DNA of 64,000 nucleotides from Candidatus Anstonella stagnisolia (GCA_902384585.1 CABMCJ010000004.1:186001-250000); one strand, 5' to 3'; counted from the stretch's first letter, positions 15,105 through 23,630 are shown. Notes: a model not told the origin generated them from the sequence alone. A program made the numbers and translations.

Positions 15105-15251
15105 TGAAAACAACTACGAGTGTAATAAAAATTAGAAAAAAGGTTTGCTGGAAAAGGAAGATTTAGAGTTAGAAGATGAAAATTGAAAACAGGGCAAAAA
15201 AGAAAAGCATAGCGGCTGCAAAGCAAAATGCAGGGAAATGAGGCGATATCC

Positions 15252-15452
15252 ATGAAAGAGCAAAAAGAGGAGCTGCCAAAGAGAAAGCTTACGGATGCAG
15301 AGCGGGAGCGGTATTTTCAGATAAAGAAGAGGCTGGATGAGCTCATGCTGGAAGATGGAAAGCTTCGGGAAGAGCTTGAGAAAATGGGCTTGAAGTTTGA
15401 AAGAAAATGGTGGCATGGGGCGTTAGGGAAGCCTGCGAATTTTGAAATCTGA
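15252..15452 (+). CDS. Small coiled-coil protein (66 aa)
   Basis: ATG at 15252 is preferred to the one at 15228 because GAGG lies at a suitable distance. The product is almost entirely a charged coiled coil (RERYFQIKKRLDELMLED, KLREELEKMG) followed by RKWWHGALGKPANFEI. The last eight codons and the stop are repeated 55 bases downstream, outside the gene. It is isolated on the plus strand between minus-strand genes. No family was recognised. Confidence 0.5.
   Translation: MKEQKEELPKRKLTDAERERYFQIKKRLDELMLEDGKLREELEKMGLKFERKWWHGALGKPANFEI
15432..15452 (+). repeat. 21-bp direct repeat, copy 1 (gene 3' end)
   Basis: CCTGCGAATTTTGAAATCTG plus A forms the last codons and stop of the coiled-coil gene. 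An exact second copy lies at 15487-15507. Confidence 0.8.
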
Positions 15453-15486
15453 AAATTGCGCAGGGAAAGCCGGCTTGCTGGGAAAA

Positions 15487-15507
15487 CCTGCGAATTTTGA
15501 AATCTGA
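15487..15507 (+). repeat. 21-bp direct repeat, copy 2
   Basis: This is an exact copy of the repeat at 15432-15452, preceded by a similar GGGAA word, so the GKPANFEI-stop coding end is duplicated. It suggests a local duplication or replication slippage of about 55 bp. Confidence 0.8.
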
Positions 15508-15528
15508 TTGCTTGTTCCGCTTTGTTTC

Positions 15529-16887
15529 TCATTCCACTTTTGCCAGGGTAAATGAGGTAGTTTGTATCGTTGTTCCGTAATAGCCCTTTGGCCGGGTGTT
15601 GTACTGCTCACTGAAGCTCCACGTGCCGGAGATGGACGTGTCGGTTACCTCGGTGATATCAAGGTGGATTTTGTCGCTGAAAAAACCGTTCCTGCTGAGA
15701 AGCGAGCCGTCGTTGTGGAAGGTTTCAACGTATCCTGACAGGAAGTTTGAGCCTTCAGGCGCGCTTATCTCTATGGAATGGGAGTTTTTGCCCCCGAATG
15801 CCTCTACTTCGACAGGAAGGGCAGCAACTGTGCCGCCAGTAAGTTTCATCACACCCGTGCCGAATTTTGACTGGGACAGTATGGACTGCGTGCCGCCAAG
15901 CGTGCCGTTTCCGGTTTCAATGGAAATGTCGCTTGTGCGCATGAGCGAAACCAAGCTCGTTGGGAAAGAAAACTCCAGCGTGCCATCGTATTTCCAGCTT
16001 GAGCCTGCGGATACCAAGTTGGAATCCGCAGTGTTTGCATTTTTCCCAGTAAGCGTGCCTTTCCATTTCTCCGCAGGCGCAAGAAGCGTGAGCGTGGTGT
16101 TTGCGCAGGCAACTGTTCCTGTGCTGTCTGCCGCGCACACTTCTATTTGCTGCTTTCCTGGGAGCACGCCTTTGGGGACTGTGCCTCCCAACTGCCCATC
16201 GGAGCGCATGGTGAGCCCAAGGGGAAGGCTGGATGCAGTAAAGGTGTAGGGCGGAATTCCACTTGAGGGGTCATCGGAGGGGGGAGTGTGGCCGCAGTTA
16301 AGCGGGGAGTCCGAAGCAGGGTGGCAGAAATCGTGCGAGTAGGGGGTGCCTATTTGCACGGGCTTGGGGGAATTTATCATTATGAATTCTGGGGGCATCG
16401 GGATTACCGTGAGCGTGAGCGTAAAGGGGCCGTAAGTTACGCCGTCCGCGTCTTTTACGCCAAATGTGAAAGGATATTCAGCCTTTGTGCTTTTTGACGA
16501 GGTAAGCAGGGGCGCCCTGCCTGAAAGCTCGCACGTTCCTGCTGCAAACTTGATTTCGCCTGGGAGCCCTGAGCCGGACGAGAGCGTGCATTCAAAGGGA
16601 TAGGTGCCTGCAGAAGGATAAACTTCAGAGTAATACTGCTCGCCTGCGTATGCTGCCGGCAATGAACTTACCTCGTTTCCATAGTCGTCGCTAACTGTAA
16701 TGCCTGCGGGAGCCGTGTTGGTGCCCGTATTGCCTAGTGGTGAAGTGCCTGCACTGTTTGCACCCGCATTATTGTTGCCCGTATTAGGCGTGCCTGCTGT
16801 GTTGTTGCCTGCGCCGGAATTCCCTGCGCACCCAAAAAGAAGCAAAAGTGAGAGAATTGCAACAGCAAAAACAAGTACAAGACGCAT
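15529..16887 (-). CDS. Ig-like (He_PIG-type) surface lipoprotein, paralogue A
   Basis: ATG at 16887 opens MRLVLVFAVAILSLLLLFGC, with lipobox LFGC; an upstream ATG at 16896 adds only three residues. A spacer rich in Asn, Gly, Ala and Thr follows. Then come beta-rich repeats of the putative-Ig (He_PIG/cadherin-like) type: PPEFIMINSPKPV, PLGLTMRSDGQLGGTVP and VCAADSTGTVACANTTL. The C-terminal third (about 290-452) is a separate beta domain found only here. The protein is anchored on the cell surface. Paralogue B at 17667-18983 has the same signal, spacer and Ig repeats, and even the same 40-nt leader, showing a recent duplication that brackets the methyltransferase gene. Confidence 0.75.
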   Translation of the reverse strand: MRLVLVFAVAILSLLLLFGCAGNSGAGNNTAGTPNTGNNNAGANSAGTSPLGNTGTNTAPAGITVSDDYGNEVSSLPAAYAGEQYYSEVYPSAGTYPFECTLSSGSGLPGEIKFAAGTCELSGRAPLLTSSKSTKAEYPFTFGVKDADGVTYGPFTLTLTVIPMPPEFIMINSPKPVQIGTPYSHDFCHPASDSPLNCGHTPPSDDPSSGIPPYTFTASSLPLGLTMRSDGQLGGTVPKGVLPGKQQIEVCAADSTGTVACANTTLTLLAPAEKWKGTLTGKNANTADSNLVSAGSSWKYDGTLEFSFPTSLVSLMRTSDISIETGNGTLGGTQSILSQSKFGTGVMKLTGGTVAALPVEVEAFGGKNSHSIEISAPEGSNFLSGYVETFHNDGSLLSRNGFFSDKIHLDITEVTDTSISGTWSFSEQYNTRPKGYYGTTIQTTSFTLAKVE

Positions 16888-16959
16888 GGGGACCACCGGA
16901 AAAAGTTTTGCAGCAATGTTTATAACAGATAGGTACGAGATTGAAAGGAGGGTGGGCGC

Positions 16960-17625
16960 ATGGACATTGTTGCAAAGGCTTTGCTGGCATTTTGCGCATC
17001 AGCCCTCGTGCTGGGCGCAATGCTCTTTGTGCCCGCGGGAACTTTTGAATATTGGCAAGCTTGGCTGTACATGGGAATTATTTTTGCGATGATGGCGGTT
17101 GTCGTAGCTTATTTCTTGGCAAGCGACCCGCAGTTTTTGGAAAGAAGGTTCCAGATGAAGGAAAAGGAAGCCAAGCAGAGGCATTTGCAAAAATTCAGCG
17201 TGCCCATATTCCTGATGGCATTCCTGCTTCCTGGGCTGGATTATAGGTTTGGATGGTCGCACGTGCCAGTGGAAATTGTGCTGCTTGGGGACTTTTTTGT
17301 GCTGCTTGGGTACGGGATTATTTTCCTTGTGTTCCATGAGAACAGCTATGCGGGAAGGACGATAAGGGTGGAAAAGGGGCAGAAGGTAATTGATACTGGC
17401 CCGTATTCCATTGTGAGGCACCCTATGTACGTTGGAATGCTGGTATTTTGCCTTGCAACGCCGGTTGCGCTGGGCTCGTATGTTGCACTATTGGCATTTT
17501 TGCTTGTGATACCGGTAATTGTGTACAGGATAGGGAATGAGGAAGAAGTGCTAAGGAAAGAGCTTAAGGGATACGCTGGATACTGCGAAAAAGTAAAATA
17601 CAGGCTCGTGCCGGGCATCTGGTAA
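16960..17625 (+). CDS. Isoprenylcysteine carboxyl methyltransferase-like membrane enzyme
   Basis: The 221-residue protein has five to six hydrophobic spans and a family-specific C-terminal region. This region includes FHENSYAGRTIRVEKGQKV, then DTGPYSIVRHPMYVGM with the conserved RHPxYxG, and finally EEEVLRKELKGYAGYCEKVK with the ExxL..Y..Y pattern. These features define the ICMT/PEMT superfamily, which uses S-adenosylmethionine to methylate lipids, isoprenoid ends or similar substrates at the membrane. The substrate cannot be read from the sequence. It faces and sits between two duplicated Ig-like lipoproteins that are on the opposite strand. Confidence 0.85.
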   Translation: MDIVAKALLAFCASALVLGAMLFVPAGTFEYWQAWLYMGIIFAMMAVVVAYFLASDPQFLERRFQMKEKEAKQRHLQKFSVPIFLMAFLLPGLDYRFGWSHVPVEIVLLGDFFVLLGYGIIFLVFHENSYAGRTIRVEKGQKVIDTGPYSIVRHPMYVGMLVFCLATPVALGSYVALLAFLLVIPVIVYRIGNEEEVLRKELKGYAGYCEKVKYRLVPGIW

Positions 17626-17666
17626 GCGGCTGGAACCTGAAATTTGGCGAGTGCTCTATTCTCTTT

Positions 17667-18983
17667 CTATTTTGTGCAGTTGAAGTACACCAGCTCGTCA
17701 TCGTATTCTAGGTCGCCATATGAACCCGAGACCTGGCTTTTGCGCAGGCTTGAGCGCATTCCGGTTACGTGCGCCTGTTCAGATGATGAGCCGCCCTGTG
17801 GATTTTCTATTGCAGAAAGATAGCCCACGACAGATAGGGTGTAGGTCCAGGAAATTCTTTGCGAGGCGGAAGAGGCTGTGCAGCCGTATTCGTTTGAGCC
17901 AAACGCACCAACGCCTGAAAGTTTGCCGTTGTTGCTCCAGCCCGAGCACACGAGCTTGCCCGGCCCGTATTCTTCCGGAGAGAGCATTCTTTGGAACTCG
18001 TACAAATACGGGCTGTTGGAACTTACCTCGCCTATTATGACCATGGAATCTGGATAAAGCGAGTATGCGCTGCCGGACACCTTTATGTCATAGCGGCCAA
18101 ACGAGCTTTTTCCCTCAGGGTCAGCCCATACGATGCGCCCGACCTTGCAGGTTGCTGATTCCACGTGCACAAGCGCGGGCTTTACGAACATTGAGGCGTT
18201 TGAACATGCCTCTGTGTTTGCGCTATCCACAACGCAAATGTTTAGTGAGTAGTTGCCCAGCGTTGCGCCTTCTGGGATTGTGCCGCTAAAGAGGCCGTTT
18301 CGCCCCAGGCTAATGCCAAGGGGCAGCCCGCTTGCAGAGAATCTGTAGGGCGGGACACCTCCATACACAAAAAACGGGTTTTGGCAGTAAAGCGGAGTGG
18401 ATGGATTGTCTCCGCAGATATCGTAGTAGTATTCCCTGAGGGTTCTTGCGTCAGCCACAGAATCCATGGAGAACTCAGGCGGCTTGTTTGTAAGGGTGAG
18501 AGTGAGGGAGAAGGGACCTGCAACGTTCCCGTTTGCATCAGTAATTGTGAAACTGAAAGGGTAGTCCGCCTTTGTGGTGCCTGCGGAAGCCTTCGGCGCA
18601 TTTCCGTTTAGGCTGCAGGAGTTCGGATAAAATGCGATTTCTCCGGGGAGAGAGGAGCCGGGCGAGAGCGCGCATGAGAAGGGCGCTGTGCCGGCTGTGG
18701 GATAGATGTCGGCACCATAGTATTCGCCGAAATATGCTGCTGGCAATGCGCTTACGGTTGCGCCGTCCATGCCTTTTATTGTCACTTTTGTATCAATGCC
18801 TGAGCCTGCTGCACCGGAATTTGATGCACCGGCTGCGCCAGCATTTGATGAACCGGCTGCCCCGTTTGAACCTGCACCATTGTTTGCAGCATTATTTGTT
18901 CCGGCTGCTGCATTGTTCCCTGCGCATCCAAAAAGAAGGAAAAGTGAGAGAATCGCAACCGCGCAAATCAAAACAAGACGCAT
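17667..18983 (-). CDS. Ig-like (He_PIG-type) surface lipoprotein, paralogue B
   Basis: ATG at 18983 opens MRLVLICAVAILSLFLLFGC with lipobox LFGC; the open frame upstream to 19055 is not used, because it includes the TATA box (TTATAAAC). After an Asn/Gly/Ala/Ser-rich spacer come Ig-like repeats matching paralogue A (PPEFSMDSVADA, PLGISLGRNGLFSGTIPEG, CVVDSANTEACSNASM). The C-terminal part (about 290-438) differs from that of paralogue A, so the two share their anchor and adhesion modules but carry different end domains. The leader from the TATA box to ATG is nearly identical in both genes, so they are probably co-regulated. Confidence 0.75.
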   Translation of the reverse strand: MRLVLICAVAILSLFLLFGCAGNNAAAGTNNAANNGAGSNGAAGSSNAGAAGASNSGAAGSGIDTKVTIKGMDGATVSALPAAYFGEYYGADIYPTAGTAPFSCALSPGSSLPGEIAFYPNSCSLNGNAPKASAGTTKADYPFSFTITDANGNVAGPFSLTLTLTNKPPEFSMDSVADARTLREYYYDICGDNPSTPLYCQNPFFVYGGVPPYRFSASGLPLGISLGRNGLFSGTIPEGATLGNYSLNICVVDSANTEACSNASMFVKPALVHVESATCKVGRIVWADPEGKSSFGRYDIKVSGSAYSLYPDSMVIIGEVSSNSPYLYEFQRMLSPEEYGPGKLVCSGWSNNGKLSGVGAFGSNEYGCTASSASQRISWTYTLSVVGYLSAIENPQGGSSSEQAHVTGMRSSLRKSQVSGSYGDLEYDDELVYFNCTK

Positions 18984-19044
18984 GGGACCACCGGAAAAAA
19001 GTTTGCGGCAAAGTTTATAACGGATGTGCAGGCAGGCGTGCGCT

Positions 19045-19236
19045 TCAGCCGTCAAACACGTCTTCTATTTTCTTTGCCTTGAGTGCCCTCGTGATTGCAA
19101 ATGCAAGGGGCAGGGAGGGGTTGAACCTGCCCTGCTCGATTGCAATTATTGTCTGGCGGGAAACATCGCAGGCGCTTGCAAGCGCCTCCTGCGTGAGCCC
19201 AAGCCTTTTTCGCTTTTCTGATATTGTGTTTTCCAT
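19045..19236 (-). CDS. XRE/Cro-type HTH repressor (63 aa)
   Basis: The protein is a single XRE-type helix-turn-helix domain: [18 protein letters not shown], then [19 protein letters not shown], then [14 protein letters not shown]. It follows a membrane protein gene by 15 nt. Two operators of the form ATGTAAA-N6-TTTACAT lie at the head of this operon, so it most likely represses its own transcription. This two-gene design (DUF2178-like membrane protein plus small XRE) is common in archaea and bacteria, but the inducing signal is unknown. Confidence 0.85.
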   Translation of the reverse strand: MENTISEKRKRLGLTQEALASACDVSRQTIIAIEQGRFNPSLPLAFAITRALKAKKIEDVFDG

Positions 19237-19251
19237 TTGTTGCCCCTATGG

Positions 19252-19680
19252 TTAGTTTTCCCTTGAGAGCTTCCAGTTCGTGCATGCTTTTGCAATAAGG
19301 CCTGCGAAAAGCACGGCAATGAGCACGGGGTCAATGTGGGGCTGCCCTGAAAGCCCGCTTGATACTGCCTGGTACAGGATTCCAAGCGAGAGCACTAAAA
19401 TCATCACCCATGCGGCATTCCTTTCCGCAATCGCCTCGTGCATTGTTTCGCGCTCGTCCTTTTTCATGCGAAGCATTATGTCAAAAACGTCAAACGCGAC
19501 AAATGCAGCCCAGAGGGAAAGCGCGAGCCATCGCGCTTGCGCATCCCAGAATGGGAGCATCTGGAAAAGTGCAAGCGGGAGGATTATTGCGCCGATGTAA
19601 AGCCAGCCCTCGCGCGTTTTTGGGGTGAGGCCCCAGCCGCCGTATTTTCTCCTGTCAAACCATTCGGGCTTTCCAAACAT
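19252..19680 (-). CDS. DUF2178-like four-span membrane protein
   Basis: The 142 residues begin MFGKPEWFDRRKYGGWGL and contain four hydrophobic spans at about 26-45, 50-70, 88-108 and 116-132. The central loop KDERETMHEAIAERNAAW is the conserved feature of DUF2178-type proteins. The 19045-19236 repressor follows on the same transcript. Pairing with a small XRE repressor suggests expression only under a specific signal. The molecular role is unknown. Confidence 0.7.
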   Translation of the reverse strand: MFGKPEWFDRRKYGGWGLTPKTREGWLYIGAIILPLALFQMLPFWDAQARWLALSLWAAFVAFDVFDIMLRMKKDERETMHEAIAERNAAWVMILVLSLGILYQAVSSGLSGQPHIDPVLIAVLFAGLIAKACTNWKLSREN

Positions 19681-19689
19681 AACATCACC

Positions 19690-19709
19690 ATGTAAAGTAT
19701 TGTTTACAT
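19690..19709 (-). promoter_or_regulatory. XRE operator, copy 1
   Basis: ATGTAAA-GTATTG-TTTACAT, an inverted repeat of 7-bp arms, overlaps the region just upstream of the start of the membrane protein gene (ATG at 19680). Confidence 0.75.
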
Positions 19710-19710
19710 A

Positions 19711-19722
19711 GGTTTAAAATGC
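19711..19722 (-). promoter_or_regulatory. TATA box between the two XRE operators
   Basis: On the minus strand GCATTTTAAACC provides the TATA element. It sits exactly between two identical-arm operators, so bound repressor dimers would flank and block TBP. Confidence 0.55.
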
Positions 19723-19723
19723 T

Positions 19724-19743
19724 ATGTAAAGCTAGCTTTACAT
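19724..19743 (-). promoter_or_regulatory. XRE operator, copy 2 (perfect palindrome)
   Basis: ATGTAAAGCTAGCTTTACAT is a perfect 20-bp palindrome with the same 7-bp arms and 6-bp spacing as copy 1. The centres of the two sites are 34 bp apart, about three helical turns, so two dimers would sit on the same DNA face. Confidence 0.8.
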
Positions 19744-19760
19744 CTAAAAGTTAATCGGGC

Positions 19761-20336
19761 TTATTTCCTTGCGTATTTTTCCTTGAGTTCCTCTATTTTT
19801 GCAAGCACGCCCTCGTTTGGCTTCCCAAGCTTTTCCCCAAGAAGATGGTAGGTGCCAAACTGGTATACAAGGGGCATTTTGGAATCGTCGGAAGAGATTT
19901 CCACGACTTCGCCCACGAACATTGTGTGGTCGCCAAGGACTTTTGTTTCTATGAGCCTGCACTCCGCGTTTGTTGCCGCGCCTTTTAGCATCGGGCAATT
20001 TATTTTCTTTCCCTTGTAGAAATGCGCGCCCATTTCCTTCAGTACGGAAATCTTGTCAACTTCGCGCCCTGAGCTTTTGCCCGCAATGCTTGCGAAAACA
20101 TTCTGGCCGGATGAAGCAAGGTTAACCCCGAACTCCTTTGTTGCACAAATGTTCTCTGCGGTTGCTTTTTCTTTTGGGCCGCCGCCTATGCACACTGCGA
20201 TGAGGGCTGGAGAATAGGAAAGGTAGTGAGTCCATTCCGCGGACATTATGTTTTCCCCGTTGGGCCCATGCGTTGTTATTATGCCCACGTTTGTGGCGAA
20301 CTTGCTTGCCTTCTGGTTCCCGTATCCCAAATCCAT
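19761..20336 (-). CDS. Flavin reductase-like FMN-binding protein
   Basis: The 191-residue protein matches the flavin reductase-like split-barrel family: VGIITTHGPNGENIMSAEW near the N-terminus (the FMN-binding loop), LIAVCIGGGPKEKATAENI, EFGVNLAS, and CRLIETKVLGDHTMFVGEVV. Family members bind FMN and reduce flavins with NAD(P)H, or act as flavodoxin-like stress proteins. The length is normal for the family. The gene is preceded on the plus side by the start of a secreted protein on the opposite strand, so it stands alone. Confidence 0.85.
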   Translation of the reverse strand: MDLGYGNQKASKFATNVGIITTHGPNGENIMSAEWTHYLSYSPALIAVCIGGGPKEKATAENICATKEFGVNLASSGQNVFASIAGKSSGREVDKISVLKEMGAHFYKGKKINCPMLKGAATNAECRLIETKVLGDHTMFVGEVVEISSDDSKMPLVYQFGTYHLLGEKLGKPNEGVLAKIEELKEKYARK

Positions 20337-20504
20337 GCAAAAAAATCGCAGGCGCGGTTAAAATAGGTTTCGCATAACGCAAAAAATTGCTGCTGCTTTT
20401 TTCTAAAGCCGATGCGCCCGTCAATCGCCGAAGCGGGGTCGCGCAAAGTGACAAAGCGTTATATATGTTTGTCCGCCTACACTTCCTAATTTCGAGGTGA
20501 ATAT

Positions 20505-21500
20505 GTGATACGTGCAAATAAGCCAAATTCTTCACTTGCAAACACGCTTGCGCATCCTATTAATCCTGCAAAGGCATTCTTCAAATGGCCAATGCACGAG
20601 TGGAGGGCAGGGCGCCTTGGAGTTCTGACCGCAGCAAGAACCACGGCAGTAACATTTTTGGCAGCAACAATGCTGGCAATTCCAACAAAGATTGAAGCAA
20701 AACCGGGGCCATTCTATAATGGCCCCTTTTCGACATTCGGATATGTCCTTGTGACTCCGATTAGCGAAGATATGAAGGGCAATCCTACAAGGCTTATTGT
20801 AACGGAGATAGGAGGAAGTGGCAACCTTGTTTCCGATGTGCCGATTGGAAGCGCGAATCTCACGCTTACTGGAATGGCACTGGGAGGCACTACGCGGGCA
20901 AAGGGACTGCCGCCTGCAGAAACGAACTTTGGGAAACTTGCGCTCACGCCGAACATAGCGATGGGAAGATTCACGCTTTCCCCCGGCGTAAGGTGGATTT
21001 GGTGCGAGTCATTGCCCTGGTCAATGAAGGCTGGGCCAATGGCATTGAATTTTCCAAGTGAGAAATATGTTGATATTGACTGGGGGATGCGCGCCAAATG
21101 GGCGCTTAAAAAGGGGGAGCCGGGATTTGTGCGCTCGGTTGAAGGGGAAGCCACGGCGTTTAATGTAAGGCAGACTATCAGGGGTGCATACCGTGTGTTC
21201 AAGGTTTCGGTTGGGCTGCCTAAAGGGATTGGCGTGGAGGCTTCTACTGAAACAAAAACAGGGAATATTTCGGCAGACCTAAGCAAGGCGTTTGTCTGGA
21301 ACCGCGGTCAGCGCATGGTGTTCACCGGCGCAGGCTATGAATTTGGGACAAAAGCCGTGTGCGGTTATGTAGGTGGGATGGTTGGCCCGGCATTTGCGAT
21401 GGTGGCAATCCAAAGCGAAGTAGGGGACAAATCCGCCCATTGTCTTGTGTCTGTGAATCCGTTTGAGGTTTTCGGCGGAAAAACAGGCAAGGGCAAGTAA
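20505..21500 (+). CDS. Secreted or anchored beta-rich protein of unknown function
   Basis: GTG at 20505 follows a strong GAGGTGA site, and the promoter has a TATA box at about 20457-20466 (GCGTTATATATG). The 331 residues begin with a polar stretch of about 40 residues. A hydrophobic segment (RTTAVTFLAATMLAIPT) with AKPG after it may be a signal or anchor. The remainder is a beta-rich domain with repeated Gly-containing strands and few cysteines. The long polar N-terminus is unusual for a signal peptide. No known family was recognised. Confidence 0.6.
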   Translation: MIRANKPNSSLANTLAHPINPAKAFFKWPMHEWRAGRLGVLTAARTTAVTFLAATMLAIPTKIEAKPGPFYNGPFSTFGYVLVTPISEDMKGNPTRLIVTEIGGSGNLVSDVPIGSANLTLTGMALGGTTRAKGLPPAETNFGKLALTPNIAMGRFTLSPGVRWIWCESLPWSMKAGPMALNFPSEKYVDIDWGMRAKWALKKGEPGFVRSVEGEATAFNVRQTIRGAYRVFKVSVGLPKGIGVEASTETKTGNISADLSKAFVWNRGQRMVFTGAGYEFGTKAVCGYVGGMVGPAFAMVAIQSEVGDKSAHCLVSVNPFEVFGGKTGKGK

Positions 21501-21501
21501 G

Positions 21502-22122
21502 TTACTTCACAAAAAACCGCAGGGGGAATATGAGGAGCCAGCTTAGCACCGCAAGCTGAGGGCTGTGGAGCGAGATTGGGATTGAAACTATGAACACGCA
21601 GCTCGTTATGAGGCCTGTTCTTGTTGCGGAATCCACGTGCGAGCGGTCTACTTTTTTGGAAATGAATCCCTTTGAATCCGCATACATCCATATTACGCTC
21701 ATGAAAACCCCGCACAGCGCCATGCACGCGGCATAGAGGGAAACCGCAACCGGCTCGTGCGCATATTCCCCAAGTATTGCCGTGGGAAAAGGCAGCAGGG
21801 AAATCGTGAGAAGGAAGAGCAGGTTGAGCCAGATAAGGTTCTCGTTGTACAGGTTTATGCGCCGGAACATGCGGTGGTGCGCAACCCAGAATATCCCAAG
21901 CACCACAAAAGAGAGGATGTAAACAAGGAACTTTGGCAGGAAGCTTATCATCCAGGTTGTGAGCACGCCCCCGCTCACGTTGTCGGGGACGTCGGGCACC
22001 TTTATCTCAAAAACAAGCAAGGTCATTGCGAACGCGAAAATCGCGTCGCTGAATGCCGCAAGCCTGTCGGTTGTGCGCACTTCCTGGAACTCTTTCCTGC
22101 CAGATGCCGCTTTTCGTGCCAT
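21502..22122 (-). CDS. TMEM175-type (DUF1211) channel-like membrane protein
   Basis: The 206-residue protein has six hydrophobic spans. The diagnostic first span, RLAAFSDAIFAFAMTLLVFE (about 20-38), carries the FSD motif of prokaryotic TMEM175 potassium channels. Six-span monomers of this family assemble as tetramers that conduct potassium or leak protons. The length is normal. It converges with the secreted protein gene, with a 1-nt gap between the two stops. Confidence 0.85.
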   Translation of the reverse strand: MARKAASGRKEFQEVRTTDRLAAFSDAIFAFAMTLLVFEIKVPDVPDNVSGGVLTTWMISFLPKFLVYILSFVVLGIFWVAHHRMFRRINLYNENLIWLNLLFLLTISLLPFPTAILGEYAHEPVAVSLYAACMALCGVFMSVIWMYADSKGFISKKVDRSHVDSATRTGLITSCVFIVSIPISLHSPQLAVLSWLLIFPLRFFVK

Positions 22123-22149
22123 TTGAAAACCACTTTTGCTCCCTGCGTT

Positions 22150-23580
22150 TTACTTCTTCCCTTTCTTTGTGTAGAAGTAATATGCGGCTATTGCGAGAAC
22201 TGCCGCCGCGATTGCAAAATATGCGCCAAAGCTACCAAGCTCCTTGCTTGCGGGGGCAGGAGATGGCTCGGGTGTCGGGGCAGGGGCAGGAGTTGGAACT
22301 GCATCTGGCTGGCAGAGCGCGGTTGACTGCTGCTCAATGCAGCTTGTGCCCTGCGGGCAGAGCAGGAAAGTCTGCCATTGCCCGTTTGTGCAAGTGTAAA
22401 TCGTGTTTGCAACGCAGTTGCGCTGGCCTTGTGTGCACTGGGGCTCTGCAACGCATTGGCCGCTGTTCTCGCACGATGAGCCTGCAGAGCAGTTTACCGG
22501 GTCTGAGAGCTGCCCGTTTGGCAGGCACGTGCGGTACGATGTTGAACTGCTGCAATATGCGCTCCCCTGCGCGCACTGTGCGCACGTCCCGCCTATGCAT
22601 CCAAGCGAGCACGTTTGCGTGTCAAGGTACACATAATTTTGGGAACAGGTTTGCACTTTTGTTGAATCGGAAGGCGAGCAGCGGGTTTGGCCGCGCGTGC
22701 TGCAGCTTGTCCCCGGGTCGGTAAGGCATGCGCCGTTCTGGCACGTGTATCCGTATGGGCAGCTTGTGGGCGCGCCCCATTGGCCTGCTACGCAGGAATA
22801 ATACGTGAAACCGTCCATGCATTTTACCTGGCCGCTTATGCATGCGCGGCACGCCGAATTCTGGCATCCGTATTGGCAGGACTGGTAGTCCGCCCAGAGC
22901 ATGTTGGAGTTGCAGCGCTGCAGGGTTGAGGAGTCAGATGGGGAGCAGCGGTATGTGCCCACGTTGTTGCAGTTGAATGCCGGATTGAGTATGCACGAGC
23001 CCCCCTGGCAAACGTAGTTTGTGCCACAGTAGGTGTCAGTGCCCCATGTGCCGTCAGAGCCGCACCTTTCATAGTGCGTGTTGTCCGAGCATTGCGTTGA
23101 GCCGGGGTAGCAGGAGCGGCAGGTTCCGCTTACGCAACCGTATGAGCAGCTGCGTGAATTCTGCCATTGCAAATCCGCATTGCATATTTGCTGCATGTTT
23201 GCGTCCGTTGGCGAGCAGCGGGCCTGGCCCTGCGAGCATTGCGGGAGGGGCGCGCATGAGCCTGACTTGCACGTTGTGCCCGAGGGGCAGGTTGCATCAG
23301 GATTCCAAAGCGCATAGGTGTTGCAAATGCGGTATGTTGAATCGCTTGTGCATTCCTTTGCGCCCGGCTGGCAGCCCATCATTTGCTGGCATGCGCCGTT
23401 TGAGCACACTGCATCAAGCCCGCAGCTTACGGGCGCGTCCCAAAGCGCCTGCGCATTGCACGTGCGGTATGCGGTCGTATTGTAGCATTCCGTGGTGCCG
23501 GGATTGCAGCCAAGCTGCGCAAAAGAAAGCGAAAAGGAAAAAGCAAGAAGTAAAATTGCAACTAAAACAAAGTTTTTCAT
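22150..23580 (-). CDS. Cysteine-repeat surface protein with C-terminal membrane anchor
   Basis: ATG at 23580 opens a signal peptide MKNFVLVAILLLAFSFSLSF with AQL after it. About 10 copies of a 40-45-residue cysteine-rich module follow, each with the pattern C..G...C....TYR.C....W....CP.G..C..G.C. The protein ends with a Pro/Ala-rich stalk and one membrane span (FGAYFAIAAAVLAIAAYYFY) before KKGKK. This is a stalked extracellular protein with a membrane foot, the repeats presumably held by disulfides. It could be a surface adhesin or a structural layer component. Confidence 0.75.
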   Translation of the reverse strand: MKNFVLVAILLLAFSFSLSFAQLGCNPGTTECYNTTAYRTCNAQALWDAPVSCGLDAVCSNGACQQMMGCQPGAKECTSDSTYRICNTYALWNPDATCPSGTTCKSGSCAPLPQCSQGQARCSPTDANMQQICNADLQWQNSRSCSYGCVSGTCRSCYPGSTQCSDNTHYERCGSDGTWGTDTYCGTNYVCQGGSCILNPAFNCNNVGTYRCSPSDSSTLQRCNSNMLWADYQSCQYGCQNSACRACISGQVKCMDGFTYYSCVAGQWGAPTSCPYGYTCQNGACLTDPGTSCSTRGQTRCSPSDSTKVQTCSQNYVYLDTQTCSLGCIGGTCAQCAQGSAYCSSSTSYRTCLPNGQLSDPVNCSAGSSCENSGQCVAEPQCTQGQRNCVANTIYTCTNGQWQTFLLCPQGTSCIEQQSTALCQPDAVPTPAPAPTPEPSPAPASKELGSFGAYFAIAAAVLAIAAYYFYTKKGKK

Positions 23581-23630
23581 GTGGCACCCCATAACAAATT
23601 TGCAAGAAGCGTTATAAGGCTTGCGCAATG

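Noticed and set aside
22150-23580. CRISPR-like repeat array
   Set aside because: The periodic pattern comes from cysteine-rich protein repeats with many synonymous changes; there are no identical repeats with unique spacers.
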